Source of the DNA: JACDAL01 sp963849115
GTDB lineage: Bacteria; Actinomycetota; CADDZG01; WHSQ01
DNA: 64,000 nucleotides
Direction of reading: 5' to 3'
Assembly: GCA_963849115.1 (NCBI GenBank)
Contig: CAWKGK010000008.1
Location: 62,001-126,000, forward strand
A model generated the notes under the pieces. The model was not told the DNA's origin and did not search any database. It saw only the letters and a program-made list of their open reading frames with translations. Below are positions 8,640 to 17,178 of this stretch, piece by piece (the stretch's first letter is position 1; each line of letters begins with the position of its first letter). Position numbers and translations under genes: made by a program.

Positions 8640-9602
8640 TCAGTCTTCGAGCTCGGCCGGGACCGGCCGTAATGTGATCATCTCTCCTCCGCGAAATACG
8701 CCGACGGCTACCTCTTTGTTGATCAGATCGGCGGTCATCAGGCGCTGAATGTCACCGGCGTCTTCGATGGGGATGCCGTCGACCTCGAGGATGATGTCCT
8801 CGTTGAGGATGCCGGCCCGAGCGGCAGGACTTCCGGGAACCACCTGTACAACCTCCACTCCCCGCTCCCGGCCAACCGCGCGGGCCGCCCTGGGGGGAAG
8901 AGGCCGCGGCCCCCCCGCAATGCCCAACAGGGCGCGCCGCACCCGGCCCTCGCGCATCAACGCCGCGACGATTTTCCGGGTGGCGTCGTTGATGGGCACG
9001 GCCATCCCGAGGCCCTGACCGATGCCGGGCCCCACTACAGCGGTGCTGATGCCGACGACCCGCCCCGCACTATCGGCCAGCGCCCCACCCGAGTTACCCG
9101 GATGCAGAGCGGCGTCGGTCTGGATGACGTTCTCAACTAACCGCACGTTGCGGTTCCCGCGTGCGGGGAGCGAGCGTCCGAGCGCGCTGACCACTCCGGC
9201 GGTTACCGAGCCGGCGAACCCAAGGGGATTCCCGACCGCGACCACGAGCTGGCCCACGCGCAGGTACTCGGCGTCACCCAGCGACGCGGCGGGGAGATCG
9301 CTCAAGGTCACCTGCAGCACGGCCAGGTCGGAGAGGGCATCTGCCCCCACGACCTCGAACCGGCTTTGGCGGCCGTCGGAGAACACCGCCGTCCCCGAGT
9401 CCGCTCCCGCGACTACGTGCGCAGAGGTCAGGAGATAGCCATCTGGAGTGAGCACCACGGCCGAGCCCTCCCCTCCGCCTCGCCTGTGCATCACGGTGAG
9501 GCTTGCGACGGAAGGAATCAGTAGTTCCGCAACGGAGGTGACGACGTGCGAGTAGGCGTCGACGGCCATCGCCTCTTGCGGGGCAAACGGAGGAGTTGTC
9601 AC
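8640..9602 (-). CDS. HtrA/DegP-type serine protease with PDZ domain, no signal peptide
   Basis: A 320-residue trypsin-like protease. The triad is visible as His62 (LTSAHVV), Asp92 (DALSDLAVL) and Ser171 (HPGNSGGAL). A C-terminal PDZ domain follows at about residues 225-310 (GVEVVQVVPGSPAARAGILNEDIILEVDG). Unlike typical HtrA proteins there is no N-terminal signal peptide or membrane anchor, so it is predicted to be cytoplasmic. GTG 9602 overlaps the TGA of the upstream paralogue (GTGA); MAVDAYS, twelve codons in, is another possible start. The two proteases form an operon read away from the HxlR gene. Confidence 0.9.
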   Translation of the reverse strand: MTTPPFAPQEAMAVDAYSHVVTSVAELLIPSVASLTVMHRRGGGEGSAVVLTPDGYLLTSAHVVAGADSGTAVFSDGRQSRFEVVGADALSDLAVLQVTLSDLPAASLGDAEYLRVGQLVVAVGNPLGFAGSVTAGVVSALGRSLPARGNRNVRLVENVIQTDAALHPGNSGGALADSAGRVVGISTAVVGPGIGQGLGMAVPINDATRKIVAALMREGRVRRALLGIAGGPRPLPPRAARAVGRERGVEVVQVVPGSPAARAGILNEDIILEVDGIPIEDAGDIQRLMTADLINKEVAVGVFRGGEMITLRPVPAELED

Positions 9603-10489
9603 GACGCCTGCAATGTCACCGTCACTCGGCGAGTTTCGGTGCCGCGCAGGACTTCGAGCTCCAGGCTCTGCAACCCCGCTTGCTCCAGCACATCATGGAG
9701 CTGATCGGCGCTTTCCATTGCCGTTCCGGAGACCGTGACGATCAGATCGCCCTCTTGAAGGCCTGCCGCTTCCGCCGCGCCACCTTCCTCGACGCCTCGA
9801 ATCAAGAGTCCGTCCACCTCCGGGAGCCCCACCGCCCGACGCAAGCCGCGACCGACTTCAGGGGGGGCTATGGCAATACCGAGGCGCGGGCTAGTCGGCT
9901 CCTCTCCTCGGGCGAGGGCATCGACGGCCTGCTTGAGGGAGTCATCGGCGGGGATGGCGAGATAAAAGCCGTCTCCGAGACGGTTGGTGTTGAGCCCGAC
10001 CACCGCGCCCGAGAGATCGACAAGTGGTCCGCCCGAGGATCCGGGAAGCAGAGGAGCGGTGTGTTCGAGGCTGCCGCCGATGCGGCGGCCGCGCGGCCCC
10101 CTAAAGCTGCGTTCGACTCCCGAAATCGACCCGAAGGTCACTCGAAGGCCCCTCCCACCAGGGTTCGAGGCGGCTACTACGAAGCTGCCGATACCGAGAT
10201 CGTCGGGCTTACCCCAGCTCGGCGCCGGGACGCCTTTCGTGTCCACGCCGATCACCGCGACATCCTTGTCAACGTCGGAGCCCAGCGCGGACGCCGTCTC
10301 CGAGCGTCCGTCGGCGAACGTGACGGTGATCTCGGGGGAGCGCACGTTGTGTGCGTTGGTGAGCACCCGACCCTCTCCGATGACGATCCCCGATCCGGCC
10401 GAGCGACGTCCACCGATGCCGACCGTCGAGGCGCCGACCGAGTCGGCCACCGCGGCCAGCGCTTTCTCCAAGTCCGCAATAACGGTCAC
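9599..10489 (-). CDS. HtrA-type serine protease with PDZ domain, first of tandem pair
   Basis: A 296-residue paralogue of the next gene. The triad reads His47 (LTNAHNV), Asp76 (DVDKDVAVI) and Ser152 (LPGSSGGPL), with Ser replacing the common Asn before the nucleophile. The PDZ domain spans about residues 205-290 (LLIRGVEEGGAAEAAGLQEGDLIVTVSG). No signal peptide or membrane helix precedes the protease domain, so it is again predicted cytoplasmic. It starts with GTG 10489, with GAGGA upstream. It is transcribed divergently from the HxlR regulator only 41 bases away, which is probably its controller. Confidence 0.9.
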   Translation of the reverse strand: MTVIADLEKALAAVADSVGASTVGIGGRRSAGSGIVIGEGRVLTNAHNVRSPEITVTFADGRSETASALGSDVDKDVAVIGVDTKGVPAPSWGKPDDLGIGSFVVAASNPGGRGLRVTFGSISGVERSFRGPRGRRIGGSLEHTAPLLPGSSGGPLVDLSGAVVGLNTNRLGDGFYLAIPADDSLKQAVDALARGEEPTSPRLGIAIAPPEVGRGLRRAVGLPEVDGLLIRGVEEGGAAEAAGLQEGDLIVTVSGTAMESADQLHDVLEQAGLQSLELEVLRGTETRRVTVTLQAS

Positions 10490-10506
10490 AGTTGTCCTCC
10501 TCGCTA

Positions 10507-10529
10507 GTAAGTAGTAGATTGCAAGTTAC
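10507..10529. promoter_or_regulatory. possible HxlR operator between divergent genes
   Basis: The intergenic space between the protease operon and the HxlR gene contains an imperfect inverted repeat with arms GTAAGT (10507-10512) and AGTTAC (10524-10529). GTAA/TTAC-type arms are typical of HxlR-family sites. The position right at the ATG of the regulator suggests control of both genes. The symmetry is imperfect, so this is a suggestion. Confidence 0.35.
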
Positions 10530-11030
10530 ATGCCACCTGGAGAGAAGTCAAGCCGGACCTCGGCCCCGGAATCCACACCCTTGGGGGACCGTCGCTACGA
10601 TGAAGGGGTGCCGGAGGATTCGCTCAACGCTGCCCTCGCTGCGGCGCTCGCCAAGATCGGTGACCGCTGGTCGTTGCTTGTGATCAACGCGCTGCTAGCC
10701 GGTCCCCGCCGCTTCAACGAGCTCGTCGAGGAGGTGGGGGGGATCGCCCCCAACGTCCTGTCGGCTCGCCTGCGCCATCTCGAGGACGACGGCATCGTGA
10801 TCGTCCGGCCCTACTCGCAGCGGCCCCCGCGCAGCGACTATCAGTTGTCGGCCTCCGGCAAGGAGCTTGCGGGCGCCCTCCAGCTACTGGCTCGGTGGGG
10901 GTCGGAACAGATGGGGGCCGGGGATATCCGTCATGAGGCATGTGGCACGCCGCTCGATGTGCGCTGGTTCTGCCCCACCTGCGCCCGCATCGTGCACGAA
11001 CCCGAGGACACAGGGATGAGGCTCTTGTAA
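10530..11030 (+). CDS. HxlR-family regulator with C-terminal Cys cluster
   Basis: A protein of up to 166 residues. The HxlR winged helix is seen in IGDRWSLLVINALLAGPRRFNELVEEVGGIAPNVLSARLRHLEDDGIV, followed by the wing PPRSDYQLSASGKEL. The last 30 residues contain C-G-T-P-L-D-V-R-W-F-C-P-T-C, which looks like part of a zinc ribbon or redox site and is not part of the basic HxlR fold. ATG 10530 has no ribosome site and may be leaderless; GTG 10608, just before the conserved domain, is the alternative start. It faces the two proteases across a 40-base gap. Confidence 0.85.
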   Translation: MPPGEKSSRTSAPESTPLGDRRYDEGVPEDSLNAALAAALAKIGDRWSLLVINALLAGPRRFNELVEEVGGIAPNVLSARLRHLEDDGIVIVRPYSQRPPRSDYQLSASGKELAGALQLLARWGSEQMGAGDIRHEACGTPLDVRWFCPTCARIVHEPEDTGMRLL

Positions 11031-11059
11031 TTATGGGGCAATTGACCACCCCTCGACAG

Positions 11060-12580
11060 TTAGCGAACGGTGAAGTCGGCGCGCGCCAGAGCGTTGTAGC
11101 TGTCGTCCTCGAGCAGGTAGGCGCTGTACTTCCCGGGCCGCAGTGGCCATCTACCTGCGGCCGCCTCGTCCATCAACTTCGATCCGGCCACGGATGAGTT
11201 CGTATAGAACCATGTGATGTACGAGGCTACGTTTGGATCGGCGCCGCGTTTGTAGATTCCCACCCAGTCCCACCGGTTGGCGGGAGTGTTCCGCCACTGG
11301 ACGTCGATTCCCTCACCCACTCCATAAATCGGTTTTCTCGTTGCGATGCGCGGTCGGGCATCGGGGGCAGTGACCCAGAACGAGATGCGCGACAGTTCGT
11401 CGTTCGTCGCTGCAATGAGCACTGCTTCATACGGTCCCGGTTTCCAATCTTGGGTTGTGAAGGTTGCGGTCCCTTGCGAATCATCGTCTACGGAAATGTC
11501 GTCGACGGCTGCGGAGAGCTCGTCGCCCTGCGGCACGAGGACGACCCGGTCGGCTCCGACGTCAGGCGCTCCGAACGAAATATGCCCCTTGTCTCCCACC
11601 TCGATCAAGCGTTGCTCGACTGCGATGAAGGCCGGGGGCATCCCCGGCTCGATTTCGAATGTCGACAAGATGCCGCGGTGATCGGTCGGCCACGGAGTGA
11701 TCGGGATCTCGACTTCGGGATGACTCTTCTCTCCCACCAGCAGACTGTCAAGCACGACCGCTGGACCCCCTGAGTAGACGAAGTCGATGCGATCTGCGGC
11801 CGCACCGTTCAGCCCGGGGTTATAGCCCTCGACGAACGGTCGGGCCGCGGGCCATGTGAGGCCGGGGCTCCTGACGGGATCGGGATGAACCTCGCGATAT
11901 GAGTCCTTGAAACCAGCCTCCTCCACGGCCGCGCTCACGGGCCACTCCAGCGCGTACTCCATGTGTTTGCGGGTGCCCACCCCATCGGTGGTCCAGTCCA
12001 AGTGGGACGGCGCGTTGAAGTCCCCGGTCAAGAAGACAGGAATACCGTCATCGGCAAGTTCGGTTAACGCCTCGAGGTAGGGCTCCACTGCCGGAAGCCG
12101 GACCCTTTTTTCGAGTGCGATGATCTCCTTGGGGCCGGCACCGTCTTTGATCTGGAAGGGCCCGTACGGGGCCGCTGGTAGGTGCACATTGCCTATTGCG
12201 ACGACTCCACCAGGCTCAACGTTGACGAAGGTATAGAGGCCATCGCTCCCGCGAGGGGCGAGGAGGGGGAGTTGCGAGACAAGCTGCATACGCCGATCAA
12301 AGTAGCGCCAGCCAAGCCTGCGAGCGAGAAGAGGCATGTTGCCCCACGCCTCTTCGACCGCGACGACATCAGCGTCGCTTTTCTGGATCGCTTCGACGAC
12401 ACTGTCAAAGTCGATCTCATGGCCCCCGTATTCGATATTGAACTCCATTACCTTCAATTGGAGCGCCTCGCGCTTCTTCGGCGAGTTTTCCTCTGAGGCC
12501 GAGGTACACGCCGCAAAGAGCATCGCGACGAAGAGCAAGACTCGGCCGTGGACCGAAACGACGGAACGGCTCTTGCGCAT
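11060..12580 (-). CDS. secreted lipoprotein, endonuclease/exonuclease/phosphatase fold
   Basis: A 506-residue protein. A lipoprotein signal (VLLFVAMLFAAC, lipobox Cys24) places it on the outer face of the membrane. Residues 45-305 are an EEP (DNase I-like/sphingomyelinase-like) phosphoesterase: VMEFNIEYGG, DVVAVEEAW with the metal Glu, VFLTGDFNAPSHLDW, and WPTDHRGIL with the terminal Asp-His. The C-terminal 120 residues form a beta domain (WRNTPANRWDWVGIYKRG, YITWFYTNSS, GKYSAYLLEDD) found as an accessory in secreted phosphoesterases. Substrate could be nucleic acid, a phospholipid or an inositol phosphate. It stands alone and converges with the HxlR gene. Confidence 0.85.
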   Translation of the reverse strand: MRKSRSVVSVHGRVLLFVAMLFAACTSASEENSPKKREALQLKVMEFNIEYGGHEIDFDSVVEAIQKSDADVVAVEEAWGNMPLLARRLGWRYFDRRMQLVSQLPLLAPRGSDGLYTFVNVEPGGVVAIGNVHLPAAPYGPFQIKDGAGPKEIIALEKRVRLPAVEPYLEALTELADDGIPVFLTGDFNAPSHLDWTTDGVGTRKHMEYALEWPVSAAVEEAGFKDSYREVHPDPVRSPGLTWPAARPFVEGYNPGLNGAAADRIDFVYSGGPAVVLDSLLVGEKSHPEVEIPITPWPTDHRGILSTFEIEPGMPPAFIAVEQRLIEVGDKGHISFGAPDVGADRVVLVPQGDELSAAVDDISVDDDSQGTATFTTQDWKPGPYEAVLIAATNDELSRISFWVTAPDARPRIATRKPIYGVGEGIDVQWRNTPANRWDWVGIYKRGADPNVASYITWFYTNSSVAGSKLMDEAAAGRWPLRPGKYSAYLLEDDSYNALARADFTVR

Positions 12581-12605
12581 ATCTCAAGGATACCGCGCCC
12601 CCTGT

Positions 12606-12704
12606 GCCGAGTGGTGGCTACCGGGCGCGGTGGCTCACGTGCGACGGTCTACTCTCAGCCACCGAAAACGGTGGCTCGTGTAAGACGGTCTACTCTCAGC
12701 CACC
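12606..12704. repeat. tandem hairpin repeats 3' of the GDPD gene
   Basis: Two 35-base units (12629-12663 and 12670-12704) share the ends GGTGGCT and AGCCACC and the identical inner block GACGGTCTACTCTCAGCCACC-type right half; they repeat with a 41-base period. Each unit can fold into a hairpin. A GCCGAGTGGTGG arm (from 12607) identical to the arm of the 49-base palindromes precedes them. The set begins 13 bases after the GDPD stop, so it lies at a gene 3' end. Confidence 0.75.
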
Positions 12705-12717
12705 TTTGGAGCGCGAG

Positions 12718-13541
12718 TCATGAGGCCAGATGGGCGATCTGCCGAGTATGCCTGAGCACGACGTCGAGCCGGTCCGGAGCGTCGGTGATCATGCCGTCTA
12801 CACCTGCAGCCAGCAACCTCACCATGTCCCCTGGATCGTTGACCGTGTAGGGGTAGACGAAGAGGCCGTGGGTATGGGCTTCGTCCACCACTTCGCCGCT
12901 TACCACTGCGAGATGGAGCCCGATGCAGGACGCGAAGGTAGCGGCTCGCCTTATTCCCCAGGTGATTTCGGCGGGGGCCGCGGTGCAGTCGAACAGCAGC
13001 ATGAGGTCGAGCTGAGGGGTATGACTTGGCCAGCGCCTGAAGCGTGGCCTGCTCGAAGGAGAGCACGATCACACGGCCGAGTCCCGTTTGTTTGCGGACG
13101 AGCCCGAAACGATGTAGCAGCGACAGCAGGTTTCTGATCGGCTCGTCTTCAGATGATCGGCCTTTGAGCTCGATGCAGAGCCGGGCACAGTGCCGGTAGC
13201 GGGCCAGGACCTCTTCGAGCGTGAGCCATCTTCGTGCCGGCGTAGATCTCGCTGAACCAGCTTCCCACGTCCAGGTCGGAGAGCTCGCCCAGCGTCAAGG
13301 CGGATACCAGGCCGCCCATGGCTCGAGCGGGTGCTCTGACAACCCGGTCGAGGTCCTCGTCGTGGAACACGACCAGATGTCCGTCCTTGGTGGTGTGGAC
13401 GTCGAGCTCGAGGTAATGGGCGCCAAGCGACAGCGCCAGGTCGAAGGATGCGAGTGTGTTCTCGGGAGCGTGGAGGGAGGCGCCTCGATGGCCGATGTTC
13501 ACGAGCTCCCTGGAGGCTTGCCACCTCCGAGTCCCTTCCAC
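12718..13541 (-). pseudogene. glycerophosphodiester phosphodiesterase, two frameshifts
   Basis: Three frames read in succession give a GDPD TIM-barrel enzyme, which cleaves glycerophosphodiesters. Frame one (from ATG 13541) carries NIGHRGASLHAPENTLASFDLALSLGAHYLELDVHTTKDGHLVVFHDEDLDRV, the metal and catalytic motifs. At about 13226 the frame moves by one base to LTLEEVLARYRHCARLCIELKG and FGLVRKQTG. At about 13015-13025, in a run of four C, it moves again to LDLMLLFDC and the C-terminal VDEAHTHGLFVYPYTVNDPGDMVRLLAAGVDGMITDAPD. Each step corresponds to one extra base. All family motifs are otherwise present, so either recent decay or sequence error. Confidence 0.8.
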
Positions 13542-13627
13542 ATCCCCACTGTGACCTTGGCTTGTTAATAGGCGCGGGCATTGTCGCGAACAGCGGCCGA
13601 AGCCGAGTTGAACCTTGAGTGCGCGAA

Positions 13628-13655
13628 GAGAGCCGGCCCCTTGGGGCCGGCTCTC
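13628..13655. terminator. 13-bp perfect hairpin after the RTX-repeat gene
   Basis: GAGAGCCGGCCCC (13628-13640) and GGGGCCGGCTCTC (13643-13655) form a perfect 13-bp stem with a two-base loop, 32 bases beyond the stop of the RTX-repeat gene read leftwards. No clear T-run follows on either strand, so it is a strong hairpin of the U-poor type common in high-GC bacteria. Confidence 0.65.
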
Positions 13656-13686
13656 ATGGACCGAGTCCTGATTTGCGGTGAGGCGT

Positions 13687-15073
13687 CTAGCAGCTCGTCA
13701 GCGTGTCGCCGCCGGGCCCGCCGTTGCAGCTGTCGTCGCCGGTGCCCCCGTTGAGGGCATCGTTGCCGGAACCACCCGACAGATTGTCCCGGCCGCTGCC
13801 ACCCTTGACCTTGTCGGGGCCGTCGCCACCGGCCAGGATGTCGTGGCCCGAAAACCCCTGCACCAGATCGATGCCGGCGTCGCCGTAAACCTTGTCGTTG
13901 CCGACGCTTCCGGAGGTCTTGTCGTTGCCCTTGCCGGAGAAGATCTTGTCGGCCCCCTCGCCCCCCTGCAGGTTGTCGTTGCCGTCTGATCCCTGCAGGT
14001 TGTCGCCGCCCTTGCCGCCGAGCAGAGTGTCGTTGCCGATGCCTCCCAGGGCGAGGTCGTTACCGCCGCCGCCGTCGAACCTATCGACACCGGCGAAGCC
14101 GCAGAAGACGTCGGCAAACGGGGTGCCGGTCTTGTTGTTGTCACCCGGCGTTCCGGCGATGGTCTTGCCGCCTCCGGGACGCGGAGCGGTCTGGCCGTAG
14201 TTGAGGCCGGAGCAGGGGCCGCTGGTGATGTCGGACGTCCACGTGCGAGTGATGTCGTTCGACGGCTCCTGAGCCTTAAAGTTGTCGCCATTCCGGTCGT
14301 AGAACACGCGCACGGTATCGGTGCCGATCTCGTTGCTCCTGTAGGTGAAAGGACATGTTCCGTTCGCTCCGGTCGTGCACTCACCGAGATAACCGTTGCG
14401 TGTGCTGGGATCGTTGTCAACGTCGTTGTTCTTGTTCGGCCCCTTGGGTATATCGGCGTCGCAGATCGCTCCTTCCACGCCATTACCTAGGCCGTCGAGG
14501 AGCTTGCAGGTCAGAGTGTGGGAATTGGTGGTGCTGGTGGTCGCGGCTTCGGCGTATCGCATCCACGCGCGTAACAGTGCCGGGGACAACCCATCGGCGC
14601 TCGATCACGTCGGTGTCGTCTGGTTCCACTCTGTTTCCCGGGACTTCCGTCGCTGATAGTCCTTCGGCCGGGTCAGCATCGAAGGTGCTGTCATTCTGAT
14701 CGTCGTCAACCCACACGCGAATGACATCAAGTCGCGCTACGTTCGAGGAGTAGCTTGACGGAACACGAGGCTTGTGCCTGAGCGATGGGGCAACCGATAT
14801 CTGGGTTTTGGGGTGTGTTGTCCGAGCGTTCTCAATCTCTGCATCGATGGCGCATCCGCCAGCGTCGGGGCAGCCGCCCTGCGTCGTGATTCGGAACGTG
14901 ATGGAGTGATTGTCACCGGTTGCAATCGGGGCTCCTTGCTCAGGTTCGACGTTGAGGTCCAGCTCATTGTCGTTCGTGGCAAGGGCTGCGGTGGACAGGG
15001 GTAGCAGTAGTGCACTCATTGCTATCAAGACTGTGGCGAGGCTCAGCCACCTTCTCGAGCGGGCTTGCGTCAA
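13687..15073 (-). pseudogene. secreted RTX (GGxGxD) calcium-binding repeat protein, frameshifted
   Basis: A secreted protein starting at TTG 15073 behind GGAGG, with the signal peptide WLSLATVLIAMSALLLPLSTAALA. Ig-like segments follow (NHSITFRITTQGGCPDAGG; VARLDVIRVWVDDDQNDSTFDADPAEG; NSHTLTCKLLDGLGNGV). The C-terminal 140 residues are RTX nonapeptides such as GGGGNDLAL, GGIGNDTLL and GGSGNDALN, which bind calcium outside the cell. Reading through needs frame changes near 14825, near 14757 (between them SDNTPQNPDIGCPIAQAQASC is restored) and near 14558. It could be an adhesin or surface protein. The sequence ends in TLTSC, so no separate C-terminal enzyme domain is visible. Confidence 0.75.
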
Positions 15074-15283
15074 CTCATTTCCTCCTTGGATCCGTCCATA
15101 AAGCGTCGGGGTAGGGTAACAGAACAACTCAGGGCAATCACCCCCAAAACCCGCTTACCCTGCTAAAACCCCCCTATCGGAGGAAGTCGACCCCACATGG
15201 GTGCGAACCGGCGGAGGGGGTAGGTTCCTAGCTCCGCTCAGCGGACGGCGCACGCATGCCGCCCGGCCCCCGAAAGGAGAATC

Positions 15284-15787
15284 GTGCAAGAACCCCCAGC
15301 AGCCGGCGCCGGCCCCCTCGAGGGTCAGGTAATCCCTGGGCGTCCAACCGAGGACGCGCCCGAAGGCTCCACCGGCGAGGCGGTCCAGCACCCCGCGAAG
15401 GTGATGCGGATCGCGTCCATGGCCCGCCAGCTGCTCGAGGAGGTTCGCCAAGCCGCGCTCGATGAGGCCAGCCGCGCCCGGCTCCGGGAGATCTACGAGA
15501 CCTCCGTTATCGAGCTCTCTCAGGTCTTGTCCCCGGACCTGCGGGAGGAGCTGACACGCCTCAGCCTTCCCTTCAATGAGGAGACTCCCTCCGACGCCGA
15601 GCTGCGGATCGCGCATGCTCAGCTCGTGGGCTGGCTCGAAGGCCTTTTCCATGGGATCCAGGCCATGCTGTTCGCTCAGCAGATGGAGAACCGGCAGCGT
15701 CTCGAAGAGATGCGCCGCGGGCTTCCTCCCGGCAGCATGGGGCAGCCGCCCGGTCCCCCCGAGGCGGGCGGCGGCAACTACCTCTAG
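15284..15787 (+). CDS. bpa: bacterial proteasome activator Bpa/PafE
   Basis: A 167-residue all-helical protein of the DUF2587 family. Bpa forms a dodecameric ring that caps the 20S proteasome and admits unfolded proteins without ATP. Conserved blocks: HPAKVMRIASMARQLLEEVR, DEASRARLREIYETSVIEL, LREELTRLSLPF, and DAELRIAHAQLVGWLEGLFHGIQAMLFAQQM. The last residues GNYL are the HbYX-like tail that docks into the proteasome alpha ring. GTG 15284 follows AAAGGAG. This gene implies that the organism has a 20S proteasome, which is not encoded in the window. It ends 4 bases inside the convergent sugar-dehydrogenase-like gene. Confidence 0.95.
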   Translation: MQEPPAAGAGPLEGQVIPGRPTEDAPEGSTGEAVQHPAKVMRIASMARQLLEEVRQAALDEASRARLREIYETSVIELSQVLSPDLREELTRLSLPFNEETPSDAELRIAHAQLVGWLEGLFHGIQAMLFAQQMENRQRLEEMRRGLPPGSMGQPPGPPEAGGGNYL

Positions 15788-16839
15788 CGAGGGACGATGC
15801 GCAGGATCGAGCTCGGGGTCATGAGGTAGAGCCAGCCCTGCGGCCCCTTGGACACGTCGACGATCGCATCCCCCCTGTATATGACCCGGCTGCGGCGCAG
15901 ATGCGAACGCCGGGCGTTGAGCGTGAAGCGATGGAGAGCACCCCTGAAATCGCCCATGAAGAGGTCGCCTGAGAGCTTCTTCATCCGCCCTACGTACCAC
16001 CATGGGTCGGTAGGGACGATTGGCGGAGTCCAGCGCTTTAGCGGCGCCTGGGGGCTCTGCCCGACGCCGGCCGTCCCGCACGAATAGTCCGCCCCCCATC
16101 CGTAGTTGCGGCCCCTGCGAATGCGGTTCAGCTCGTCGTCGCAGTCCGGGCCGTTCTCGGTCTCGAAGAGGTGGCCGACCCCCGGCTCGTGAGTCAGGCC
16201 GAAGGGGTTGCGGTGCCCGTAGCTCCACACTGGGTTGCGTCTGCCGAAGGGATTCCCCTTGGGGACGGAGCCGTCGGGGTTGAAGCGCAGGATCTTGCCG
16301 GCCCTGCGAGATCGATCCTGGGCGAGGGCAGGGTCGTGAGATTCCCCCGTAGACACGAACAGCTTGCCCCGGGCGAACTCGAGTTGGCCCCCGTTGTGGT
16401 AGCCGCTCGACGCCGCGATGCCGCTCGTAATGCGCTTGGGCTGCCCGCAGCGGTTGTTTCGCACCTTGTAGCGGACCACTCGATTGACTCGCGGCGCTCG
16501 ATTCGTGAAGTAGACATAGAGCCAGTGGGTGCGCTGAAAGCGCGGGTGGAGCACGATGCCAAGGGCGCCTCCCTCTCCCTCGGAGGAGACATCGAGATCA
16601 ACGCACGCCCGCGTGAGCAAGCGGCGCTTGTGGATGATCCGGATCTTGCCCGTGTTTTTCTCGGTGAAGAAGATCCGCTTGGTTCCCTTGACCCAGGCCA
16701 TGTCGACGGGAAAGTCGAGACCCGCCTTGAAGGTGCGGACGGCTGTACCTTTCGGCAGGGCCGAGCCCGAAACCGGCATCACGAGAAGCACGAGAGCGGC
16801 GAGCACTACAGCCACGACGCTCCTTCTTACTCTTTGCAC
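15784..16839 (-). CDS. secreted PQQ-dependent sugar dehydrogenase-like propeller
   Basis: A 351-residue protein with a signal peptide (VVAVVLAALVLLVMPVSGSALP) and a six-bladed propeller of the glucose/sorbosone dehydrogenase family. Family motifs: FPVDMAWV, FFTEKNTGKIRI, EGGALGIVLHPRF, YHNGGQLEF, GKILRFNPDGS, RNPFGLTHEPGVGHLFETENG and DELNRIRRGRNYGWG. These line the PQQ and sugar pocket in relatives. Oxidation of an external sugar or aldehyde is likely, but the substrate cannot be read from the sequence. It is convergent with bpa and upstream-divergent from tRNA-Ser(GCT). Confidence 0.88.
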   Translation of the reverse strand: MQRVRRSVVAVVLAALVLLVMPVSGSALPKGTAVRTFKAGLDFPVDMAWVKGTKRIFFTEKNTGKIRIIHKRRLLTRACVDLDVSSEGEGGALGIVLHPRFQRTHWLYVYFTNRAPRVNRVVRYKVRNNRCGQPKRITSGIAASSGYHNGGQLEFARGKLFVSTGESHDPALAQDRSRRAGKILRFNPDGSVPKGNPFGRRNPVWSYGHRNPFGLTHEPGVGHLFETENGPDCDDELNRIRRGRNYGWGADYSCGTAGVGQSPQAPLKRWTPPIVPTDPWWYVGRMKKLSGDLFMGDFRGALHRFTLNARRSHLRRSRVIYRGDAIVDVSKGPQGWLYLMTPSSILRIVPR

Positions 16840-16912
16840 AGGGCAAAACCTCCGTCGCCGGGTGAGCGCGTATCATGTCAGGTGGGCTGGATGCGGGTGT
16901 GCCGCTGCCCGA

Positions 16913-17002
16913 GGAGGCGTGCCCGAGAGGCCGAAGGGAGCGCACTGCTAATGCGTTAAGGGGTTTATAGCCCCTTCCAGGGTTCAAATCCCTGCGCCTC
17001 CG
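16913..17002 (+). tRNA. tRNA-Ser(GCT)
   Basis: A 90-base tRNA with the long variable arm of class II tRNAs. Acceptor stem GGAGGCG (16913-16919) pairs with CGCCTCC (16995-17001); the anticodon loop CTGCTAA gives GCT; the T arm is GGTTCAAATCC. CCA is not encoded. It lies just before tRNA-Arg(ACG). Confidence 0.96.
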
Positions 17003-17078
17003 CCCATCCGCGCGAGATCGGCCGAGCGGTAGCGAGCGAGATCCATAGGATCCTGTGCGAGATAGGCTCGGCACCCAT

Positions 17079-17152
17079 GCGCCCGTAGCTCAGCGGATTA
17101 GAGCGTCCGGCTACGGACCGGAAGGTCGGGGGTTCGAATCCCTCCGGGCGTA
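17079..17152 (+). tRNA. tRNA-Arg(ACG)
   Basis: A 74-base tRNA. The acceptor stem GCGCCCG (17079-17085) pairs with CGGGCGT (17145-17151, one G-T pair). The anticodon loop CTACGGA gives ACG, and the T arm is GGTTCGAATCC. This is the one bacterial tRNA whose first anticodon base A34 must be changed to inosine by TadA; the tadA gene lies 0.7 kb downstream. Confidence 0.96.
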
Positions 17153-17178
17153 CCGCTCTCCTGGAAGGAACTGCAAGG

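Noticed and set aside
12629..12704. Possible CRISPR array from two near-identical 35-base repeats
   Set aside because: Only two units, a 6-base spacer, strong internal palindromes and no cas genes.
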